IMG/VR virus record: IMGVR_UViG_3300042544_003482 | Span: 1-21,649 of that record | Length of the DNA stretch: 21,649 nt | Strand: one strand, 5' to 3' | From: a virus | Shown: positions 14,701-19,592 of the stretch, one piece after another | Layout of the letters: the number at the start of each line of letters is the position of its first letter | How positions within the stretch are numbered: position 1 is the stretch's first letter | The notes under the pieces: model-generated | What the model was told of the DNA's origin: nothing | What the model saw: the letters and a program-made list of their open reading frames with translations, nothing else | Databases searched by the model: none | Program-made: the position numbers and the translations under genes

Positions 14701-15002
14701 TACTTTATTTTACCTCCACGGTTGACACATTTCTGTACATAGCCTGACGCATACGCACTTGGCCATACATCGTACTTTGCCTTCGCTTTTGACTGACACT
14801 TAGAACGTAACTTACTCTTCTTCTTTGGTTTATTCTTTTCTAAGATGATCTCAACAGCTTCATTAAAAGTCAATTCTTCATCTTCGACATTAGCATATAA
14901 TGCTTTGAGATGTTTTTCTGCCTTCTCAACTGTATCTGAACAACCTACGTTCTTGCCAGTATCTTTCTTGTAAACGCATTTCCCTTTTCTTTCGTAAGGC
15001 AT
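14700..15002 (-). CDS. Small basic protein with KYDVWPSAYASG motif
   Basis: From the ATG at 15002 the protein is 100 aa. The N-terminal MPYERKGKCVYKKDTGKNVG with SDTVEKAEKHLKALYAN forms one region, an acidic helix follows, and the C-terminal RSKCQSKAKAKYDVWPSAY plus SGYVQKCVNRGG is a motif common in phage and giant-virus proteins of unknown function. The start is set by a CATAAATA late box exactly 5 nt upstream; the in-frame ATG at 15041 would lie on the other side of that box and add 13 unconserved residues. It is translationally coupled to the 84-aa gene. Together they form a two-gene late unit divergent from phoH. Confidence 0.75.
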   Translation of the reverse strand: MPYERKGKCVYKKDTGKNVGCSDTVEKAEKHLKALYANVEDEELTFNEAVEIILEKNKPKKKSKLRSKCQSKAKAKYDVWPSAYASGYVQKCVNRGGKIK

Positions 15003-15007
15003 GTTAA

Positions 15008-15015
15008 TATTTATG
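15008..15015 (-). promoter_or_regulatory. Late-promoter-like box CATAAATA before the 100-aa basic protein
   Basis: On the minus strand CATAAATA is followed by TTAAC and the ATG at 15002. It is divergent from the phoH box 6 nt away. Confidence 0.55.
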
Positions 15016-15021
15016 ATTCTG

Positions 15022-15029
15022 ACTAAATA
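15022..15029 (+). promoter_or_regulatory. Late-promoter-like box ACTAAATA before phoH
   Basis: ACTAAATA lies 13 nt before the phoH ATG, leaving room for a leader of about 8 nt. Together with the opposite box at 15008-15015 it makes a compact divergent late promoter pair. Confidence 0.5.
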
Positions 15030-15042
15030 ATAATACAACAAT

Positions 15043-15792
15043 ATGGCTACTAAAGTAACGCGTAAGCGTAAATCGATGGTGGTAGATACTGAGATTCAAG
15101 AATCTCTCCAAGCTAATTGGACTCTATCAAGCTTTAAGGTCAAAAAGCCGTTTCACTTCAATGAGAAACACAAAGCAGTCTATGACTGCATTAAGCATGA
15201 TGATACAAACATGGTAATTGTAGACGGTCCTGCTGGATCAGCAAAGAGTTACTTAGGTGTATTAGCTGCTTTAGAATTGCTACAAGAACGAAAAGCAAAA
15301 TCTATAACATATATACGTTCTGTAGTAGAGTCAGCATCAAGATCTATTGGTGCATTACCTGGTGAGTTGGACGATAAATTCATGCCTTACTCTATGCCTC
15401 TTATTGAGAAAGTAAAAGAGATTACAGATGATACAACATGTGCTTACCTACAATCACTCGGTGTGCTAAAAGCTATACCAGTTAACTTTGTTAGAGGTCT
15501 GACATTTAACGATTCTGTTGTTATTGTTGATGAAATTCAAAACTTAACAATGAGCGAGATGACAACTATTCTTACGCGCTTTGGTAAGAATACAAAGTAT
15601 ATCTTATGCGGCGATTCGTTCCAAGCAGACATTGGCAAATCAACATGTATTACACGTATTCTAGATGCATTTGATACTCAACAATCTGCAGATATGAATA
15701 TTCATTGCTTTAAGTTTGGTGAGTCTGAGATTGTACGTAGTAAGATCCTTAAGTATATTGTTAAGGTTCTTGAGCGTGTAAATCCTCATTAA
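15043..15792 (+). CDS. phoH: PhoH-like P-loop ATPase
   Basis: The 249-aa protein is a PhoH family ATPase, common in marine phages and often linked with phosphate stress, though its role in phages is unclear. It shows Walker A GPAGSAKS (62-69), YIRSVVESASRSIGALPGEL (90-109) typical of PhoH, Walker B VVIVDEIQN (159-167), with Ile where DEAQN is usual, and the sensor-like ILCGDSFQADI (187-197). The first ~35 residues are basic and variable. An ACTAAATA late box lies 13 nt before the ATG, divergent from the unit on its left. Transcription is ended by the bidirectional terminator just after its stop, which also serves queD. Confidence 0.92.
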   Translation: MATKVTRKRKSMVVDTEIQESLQANWTLSSFKVKKPFHFNEKHKAVYDCIKHDDTNMVIVDGPAGSAKSYLGVLAALELLQERKAKSITYIRSVVESASRSIGALPGELDDKFMPYSMPLIEKVKEITDDTTCAYLQSLGVLKAIPVNFVRGLTFNDSVVIVDEIQNLTMSEMTTILTRFGKNTKYILCGDSFQADIGKSTCITRILDAFDTQQSADMNIHCFKFGESEIVRSKILKYIVKVLERVNPH

Positions 15793-15832
15793 TAAAAAAA
15801 GGCCGTGGATTTGATCCACGGCCTTTAATTTT
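15793..15832. terminator. Bidirectional intrinsic terminator between phoH and queD
   Basis: A perfect 13-bp stem (AAAGGCCGTGGAT, 15798-15810, with its complement at 15814-15826) has a 3-nt loop TTG. The A-run before it and the T-rich stretch after it allow termination in both directions for the convergent phoH and queD genes. It is the only strong terminator in the window. Confidence 0.95.
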
Positions 15833-15842
15833 ATCAGTAATA

Positions 15843-16439
15843 TTACCCCCAGGTTGTACCTGAGAACCAGTTACCCTTTCCAGGTGTAACATTTGATCCA
15901 ACATTAGCACCTAGTTTTGCTGGAGGTGATGGTGGAGAATAGTTGACTGTAATAGTCTCTTGTGGTGCTGCAGGCATCTCAAGTTCTGCACTTGCTTTGG
16001 AAGGTGTGTAAATCGCAGAATTATCTACGTGTTCGAAGCATTCTACCTTCTCTACCCAGCAGCGATCACCTGCAATTTCTTTGATATGCTCACTAGCAAT
16101 TCGATATACTTCTTCAGCGACTCGTTCAATACCTACACCCTTTTCGAAAACTCTTAATTGAATAATACCTTTACGATCTAACTCTATGAATGTCTCGAGC
16201 TCTGGATCATCAGCAGCAATACAAGTGGTATGATCAAAAACATATTGTAGCTTCGCTTTTAGCTCTTTCAGGCCTCCGAAGTCGATAATCCAATTTTTAT
16301 CGTCGAGTTCAGATCCTCCAAACCAGAGTTTTGCAATAAGCTGATATCCATGGAGAAAATGGCAGTGACTATGATGTGCTCTCCATTGTCTAAACGCACA
16401 AGACCCTAATTCAATTACCTTTGTTGATTGGTAGTTCAT
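15843..16439 (-). CDS. queD: 6-carboxytetrahydropterin synthase (QueD), variant with C-terminal tail
   Basis: The 198-aa protein belongs to the 6-pyruvoyl-tetrahydropterin synthase/QueD fold, which turns dihydroneopterin triphosphate into 6-carboxytetrahydropterin. It shows CAFRQWRAHHSHCHFLHGYQ (14-33), WIIDFGGLKELKAKL (50-64), FDHTT (68-72) and VECFEHVDNSAIY (132-144). The usual C-x3-H-G-H is C26-x3-H-G-Y, so one classical zinc His is Tyr; nearby H22, H23, H25 and H27 may compensate. Similar HGY proteins occur in bacteria. Residues 145-198 form a Pro/Gly/Asn-rich tail ending in FSGTTWG, absent from most QueD. The start lies 29 nt inside the upstream gene and within a perfect 8-bp inverted repeat. 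Confidence 0.85.
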   Translation of the reverse strand: MNYQSTKVIELGSCAFRQWRAHHSHCHFLHGYQLIAKLWFGGSELDDKNWIIDFGGLKELKAKLQYVFDHTTCIAADDPELETFIELDRKGIIQLRVFEKGVGIERVAEEVYRIASEHIKEIAGDRCWVEKVECFEHVDNSAIYTPSKASAELEMPAAPQETITVNYSPPSPPAKLGANVGSNVTPGKGNWFSGTTWG

Positions 16440-17313
16440 ATCTAAGATTATATGAACTTTCTAGCAATTGCAACTGAGTAGGTTTATTACTTTTACTAGT
16501 ATTTACCGCTGCTACGCTTTCTGCGAAGATTCTTTGTTTTATAAATATTTTTCTTATACTTTCCCTCTCTGGCTCTGTCACTTGAGTCGTTGGACTCCTC
16601 CTGAGGAATGCTTTTAGCATATCTTCTACACCTATATAATCAGTACCAGATGCGCTGGCACCAAATTCTCTCGCTAAAGCGATACGACGTGGTTTTGTTA
16701 AAGCACTACCTGCTGCATCTTCAATCCATGCAGCTAGATCAGAAACAGATATATTGCTCGGATTAGGCCAATCTGCATCTGCAAATTCTTCACCCCAGCT
16801 AACTTTTTCACGTTGTTTTTTATCTTTTGTACCTTTATTTATAATCCTATTCGAGCTATCTCTAATTTCGAGTGTATAATCACCACTAGATCCTTTTTTC
16901 GTGCGTGTAAGAATAGCTGTATATTGTTCAGCCTCTCCTTTTTTAGATGGGTCTGTACTACCTTCGCCACCTTCTAATTCACCGGGAGCGTTTGGTACAT
17001 TTACACCTCTTATACGTTTAGCGGTAAATTCTATAGCTACACGGCTATTACCAGCACTATCACCTTGAAGTTTCTTTTCCTTACCAATCTTAACAGTATT
17101 TAAATTAAATGTATTATAATATTCTGTTTTAAGTGCATCTTTTAATACTTGTTTTGGCTGCTGCCCTCTAAATGCAGAAGCCATATCTGAAAAAGGCTGT
17201 AAGTCGCTCTTAATAGCTTGACCAAGCTTAGATGTCATAAAAGCTCTTGCAGCACCTCTTACAATATCACCAAAACCTTCTTCTACTAACTGTCTTTGAG
17301 ATTCTTTTCTCAT
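16411..17313 (-). CDS. Phage protein of unknown function
   Basis: The 300-aa protein is not assigned to a family. It opens with RKESQRQLVEEGFGDIVRGA, then a helical region to ~60, a beta-rich middle with a Gly/Glu linker (GELEGGEGS), a charged KGTKDKKQREKVSWGEEF, and a C-terminal half with PSNISVSDLAAWIEDAAG and YIGVEDMLKAFLRRS. It ends with TQLQLLESSYNLRYEL. The L-x-E sites (LVE|E, LLE|S) resemble those cut by T4-type prohead protease, so it might be a head-internal protein, but that is weak inference. A CATAAATA late box is exactly 5 nt before its ATG. It overlaps queD by 29 nt and is divergent from folE. Confidence 0.7.
   Translation of the reverse strand: MRKESQRQLVEEGFGDIVRGAARAFMTSKLGQAIKSDLQPFSDMASAFRGQQPKQVLKDALKTEYYNTFNLNTVKIGKEKKLQGDSAGNSRVAIEFTAKRIRGVNVPNAPGELEGGEGSTDPSKKGEAEQYTAILTRTKKGSSGDYTLEIRDSSNRIINKGTKDKKQREKVSWGEEFADADWPNPSNISVSDLAAWIEDAAGSALTKPRRIALAREFGASASGTDYIGVEDMLKAFLRRSPTTQVTEPERESIRKIFIKQRIFAESVAAVNTSKSNKPTQLQLLESSYNLRYELPINKGN
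16434..16457. repeat. Inverted repeat over the queD start (possible operator)
   Basis: GTTCATAT (16434-16441) and ATATGAAC (16450-16457) are perfect 8-bp arms around an 8-nt centre. The arms cover a TATAAT-like -10 (16447-16452, minus strand) and the queD ATG (16439-16437). A TTGCAA lies 15 nt upstream of the -10. A protein bound here would block both promoter and start; a hairpin in a longer mRNA would hide the start codon. Confidence 0.5.
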
Positions 17314-17318
17314 ACTGT

Positions 17319-17326
17319 TATTTATG
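17319..17326 (-). promoter_or_regulatory. Late-promoter-like box CATAAATA before the 300-aa protein
   Basis: On the minus strand CATAAATA is followed by ACAGT and the ATG at 17313. It directly abuts the -35 of the divergent folE promoter. Confidence 0.55.
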
Positions 17327-17354
17327 TTGATTTATAGAAATAAAGCACTATAAT
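17327..17354 (+). promoter_or_regulatory. Sigma-70-like promoter for folE
   Basis: TTGATT (17327-17332), a 16-nt spacer and TATAAT (17349-17354) precede the folE ATG by 8 nt. The -10 is a perfect consensus. A start site about 7 nt downstream would leave almost no leader. Confidence 0.5.
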
Positions 17355-17362
17355 AAATTGAA

Positions 17363-18031
17363 ATGGAAGATCATGATCACGATGAAGCCGGCGAAATTGT
17401 TATGCTACCAAAAGCAAATGGTAACAAGCCGCGAACAGATAAAGAAAAGCAAACTATTATTAAACGTGCAGCAAAAGCATATGAAAAATATCTTGATGCA
17501 TTAGGTTTTGATTGGCGGAATGATCCTAATTCCTCTAATACTCCTATGCGAGTTGCAAAGGCTTTTGTAAATGATATTGCAGTTGGTTGTTATACTGAAC
17601 CTCCTACTGTTACTGCATTTCCATCTGATGGATATGATGGCATTATTGCTCAATGTAATATTCCTGTTAAATCTCTTTGCTCTCACCATCACCTTGCTTT
17701 TACTGGTGTCGCTCATGTAGCTTACATTCCATCATCTGATGGTAAAGTTATTGGTCTAAGCAAGCTTAACCGTATTGTAGAGTTTTACGCTCGTCGACCT
17801 CAAATCCAAGAGTCGATGACAAGACAAATAGCGACAGCTATAGATACAGTATGTGAAGGTAATCAAGGTGTAGCAGTAGTAATCAAAGCTCAGCATACTT
17901 GTGCCTGCTTGCGAGGCGTTAAGCATGAAGGATGTTATATGGTAACTAGCAAGCTGTCAGGAGATTTTATGGATGATGATAAAACTCGTAGCGAGTTCTA
18001 CAAGTTTATCGATATGTCATCGCCCTCGTAA
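17363..18031 (+). CDS. folE: GTP cyclohydrolase I (FolE)
   Basis: The 222-aa enzyme converts GTP to dihydroneopterin triphosphate, the first step toward folate and 7-deazaguanine. It has [11 protein letters not shown] (59-69), the zinc site [12 protein letters not shown] (104-115), [20 protein letters not shown] (129-148) and HTCACLRGV (178-186); by comparison with E. coli FolE, C106, H109 and C180 should bind zinc. The N-terminus is acidic and His-rich (MEDHDHDE). The last 20 codons have a near twin at 18675-18737, beyond the adjacent GIY-YIG gene, so this 3' end seems to have been replaced when that gene arrived. A sigma-70-like promoter, TTGATT-16-TATAAT, precedes it with only 8 nt between -10 and ATG. 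Confidence 0.95.
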   Translation: MEDHDHDEAGEIVMLPKANGNKPRTDKEKQTIIKRAAKAYEKYLDALGFDWRNDPNSSNTPMRVAKAFVNDIAVGCYTEPPTVTAFPSDGYDGIIAQCNIPVKSLCSHHHLAFTGVAHVAYIPSSDGKVIGLSKLNRIVEFYARRPQIQESMTRQIATAIDTVCEGNQGVAVVIKAQHTCACLRGVKHEGCYMVTSKLSGDFMDDDKTRSEFYKFIDMSSPS

Positions 18032-18045
18032 AATTAATATTAATA

Positions 18046-18645
18046 CTAGCCTGGATGGTCAGCTAGCAATCGTTTTAGAGTTGGTGCGCAAATCACGTAC
18101 TTCTTTGAAACCTTGCTAGCTGACATCCCTGTTTTTATATCATGCAGAATCTCATCCCAATTTTCAGGTCTAGGTACTGTATATCCCTGTCTTCTTAATT
18201 TGATACCTCTATCAAGCAAGTATTTACGTATAGTACATTCATGTACGTTATACATTACTCCAATTTCCTTTAAGGTGCGTCCGCTCTCGTAAGCTTTAAT
18301 CATAGAGATTATATCTTTTTCGCGGTATTTTTGATAACTACCTGTTTCCGTGCCATTTTTTCTGAAGTTGAACAGAGTTCCTCCTTCTTCTAAAATCCCG
18401 TATTCCTTAATAAGCTTTGTCTCTAGTTCTAAGGCTTCGGATTCTGATAAATTGCTCGCAACAATTTGAATTATATCAGTATTTAAATATCCTTGCTGTA
18501 ATAATTTGTTTCTTTTATTCTCGCATCTACCTGCGTGATGTTTATTAAACGCTCTATTATAGCATTTTGCATATTTACCCTTGCCTACATAGAAAACTTC
18601 TTGCGTTTTTGGATTGACCCATTTATAGATATAGTACATCTTCAT
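18046..18645 (-). CDS. GIY-YIG homing endonuclease with helix-turn-helix domains
   Basis: The 199-aa protein has YIYKWVNPKTQEVFYVGKGK (5-24), a clear GIY-YIG core, with R31, HHAGRCENKR (36-45), the likely catalytic Glu in ELETKLIKEYG (73-83) and LFNFRKNG (91-98). Behind it are a helix-turn-helix resembling resolvase-type domains (IISMIKAYESGRTLKEIGV and following, ~112-148) and a second possible one (~163-195) that would read the target. It is convergent with folE (14 nt apart) and lies between the folE 3' end and a second folE 3' end. TATAAATA, the exact T4 late promoter sequence, lies 5 nt before its ATG. It is the probable mobile component of a cassette in folE. Confidence 0.88.
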   Translation of the reverse strand: MKMYYIYKWVNPKTQEVFYVGKGKYAKCYNRAFNKHHAGRCENKRNKLLQQGYLNTDIIQIVASNLSESEALELETKLIKEYGILEEGGTLFNFRKNGTETGSYQKYREKDIISMIKAYESGRTLKEIGVMYNVHECTIRKYLLDRGIKLRRQGYTVPRPENWDEILHDIKTGMSASKVSKKYVICAPTLKRLLADHPG

Positions 18646-18650
18646 ACTAT

Positions 18651-18658
18651 TATTTATA
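18651..18658 (-). promoter_or_regulatory. T4-consensus late box TATAAATA before the second GIY-YIG gene
   Basis: On the minus strand TATAAATA, identical to the T4 late promoter consensus, is followed by ATAGT and the ATG at 18645. It lies inside the presumed homing cassette, between the nuclease gene and the orphan folE end. Confidence 0.6.
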
Positions 18659-18663
18659 AAGCC

Positions 18664-18686
18664 TTCTTGTTTTTTCAGGAAGTTTT
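18664..18686. other. Weak hairpin at the cassette right boundary
   Basis: CTTCTTG and CAGGAAG can pair (one G-T wobble) around a TTTTTT loop, followed by TTTT on the plus strand. It spans the point where similarity to folE begins (18675). It may be a weak terminator or a boundary structure; the evidence is slight. Confidence 0.25.
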
Positions 18687-18737
18687 AACGATAAGACTCG
18701 TAGCGAGTTCTACAAGTTTATTGATATGTCGAGTTAA
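18675..18737 (+). pseudogene. Orphan folE 3' end (remnant left by homing cassette)
   Basis: Reading codons from 18675 gives SGSFNDKTRSEF, then YKFIDMSS and a stop. The intact FolE C-terminus reads [14 protein letters not shown], then [10 protein letters not shown]. Bases 18690-18730 match 17978-18018 at 39 of 41 positions, and both mismatches are synonymous (AAA/AAG, ATC/ATT). No start codon or other folE sequence lies just upstream. Its TAA (18735-18737) overlaps the stop of the convergent gene (18734-18736), a natural gene junction, so this is likely the original folE end, cut off from its gene by the ~718-bp insertion that carries the GIY-YIG gene. Confidence 0.88.
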
Positions 18738-19165
18738 TAATCAACCTCAATATTGTCAGTACTAATATTCTTAGCATTGACATCAATCAGAGCATCAAGC
18801 TGTCTGATAAAGTCACGACCAATGAGTACTTTGTATTCATTGGTCTCTCTGTTTCCGACGCTAAAAGCTACATTGTCGAATTCCTGACCAGCAAATTTAA
18901 CTCTGAAAGTAACAACATATCTTTCTTCGACATGTCCGCCACCGATATTAATATTAATAGTATCTGCAATATCTTTAATAAGACGTTTGCCTCCTACTGT
19001 AGTAAATAGAATCTTGTCTCCTTGACGTGTGATATCAGTCCCATGAATTACAGGGTGAGCTGAATTACCGCTATCTACTTTTGCTGCAATTTTGCCAATA
19101 CCTGCAATATCAATCTCTTCTATGAGACCAATTACGGTTGCTTCGTAAAACTTTTTGAATGACAT
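18734..19165 (-). CDS. Retropepsin-like aspartic protease fold protein (RimK-associated 'zinc protease' family)
   Basis: From the ATG at 19165 the protein is 143 aa. It has VIGLIEEIDIAGIGKIAAKV followed by DSGNSAHPVI (31-40) with the D-S-G of retropepsin-like folds, an internal FRVKFAGQEFDNVAFSV, and YKVLIGRDFIRQLDALIDV (111-129). This layout matches the PF05618 family, called ATP-dependent zinc protease but folded like a single pepsin lobe. Activity would need a dimer; targets in phages are unknown, and capsid or peptide processing is possible. The ATG at 19165 follows the upstream stop by 1 nt; an alternative ATG (19180) would overlap that gene. Its stop overlaps the orphan folE stop. Confidence 0.8.
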   Translation of the reverse strand: MSFKKFYEATVIGLIEEIDIAGIGKIAAKVDSGNSAHPVIHGTDITRQGDKILFTTVGGKRLIKDIADTININIGGGHVEERYVVTFRVKFAGQEFDNVAFSVGNRETNEYKVLIGRDFIRQLDALIDVNAKNISTDNIEVDY

Positions 19166-19166
19166 C

Positions 19167-19565
19167 TTAGAGATTCTCATAACCGACTTGGAACATTATT
19201 GAATGATCATCATCTTGCTCAGCATCTTGGCAGCCGCAATCATCCTTGTATTTGTAGTAGTCATGAACACCACTGACATAGTCTGCAGCTTTGGCTAATT
19301 TAATTAAAGCCCATCCATCGAGATCAGATTTATGCTCGAGAATAGAAAGTAATTCAGGCGCTACTTCGCTAATTTTACGAAGCTGATTTAATGCCATTTC
19401 GATGTCAGAAGACTCGCATTCGCCAGTCTCATCTGTTTCATCTTCACTATAACCGCCTTCAAATTCTAAGTGATCAGCAGGGACATTAGTAGTAACCATG
19501 ACCGGCATAGCGGCCTCGCGTATGGTACTATATGCCCTTGCTATATCATAAAGTGTATGCCTCAT
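19167..19565 (-). CDS. Small acidic helical phage protein of unknown function
   Basis: The 132-aa protein starts MRHTLYDIARAYSTIREA, then a strongly acidic stretch (about 36-55, with DETDETGECESSD), then a helical region MALNQLRKISEVAPELLSIL and DLDGWALIKLAKAADYVSGV to ~102, followed by HDYYKYKDD, a CGC and an acidic end. The pattern L-x-x-I plus GW-(A/V)-x-x-K-(I/L)-x-x-A-x-D-Y-(I/V)-x-x-V-x-D-Y-x-K recurs in marine phage proteins near head genes, but no function is known to me. A CATAAATA late box lies exactly 5 nt before the ATG. It is followed after 1 nt by the retropepsin-like gene. Confidence 0.7.
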   Translation of the reverse strand: MRHTLYDIARAYSTIREAAMPVMVTTNVPADHLEFEGGYSEDETDETGECESSDIEMALNQLRKISEVAPELLSILEHKSDLDGWALIKLAKAADYVSGVHDYYKYKDDCGCQDAEQDDDHSIMFQVGYENL

Positions 19566-19570
19566 ACACT

Positions 19571-19578
19571 TATTTATG
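19571..19578 (-). promoter_or_regulatory. Late-promoter-like box CATAAATA before the 132-aa acidic protein
   Basis: On the minus strand CATAAATA is followed by AGTGT and the ATG at 19565. It would drive the acidic protein and the retropepsin-like gene behind it. Confidence 0.55.
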
Positions 19579-19592
19579 CTACACGGTCAGTG

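Noticed and set aside
18033-18044. Palindrome ATTAATATTAAT between folE and the second GIY-YIG gene
   Set aside because: It is too AT-rich and short to be a terminator or a convincing operator; such palindromes are expected by chance here.
17957-18737. Group I intron or intein in folE with the nuclease as its ORF
   Set aside because: folE is complete and in frame through its own stop before the nuclease gene, the nuclease is on the opposite strand, and the distal folE end duplicates sequence already present. An intron would not need the second end.
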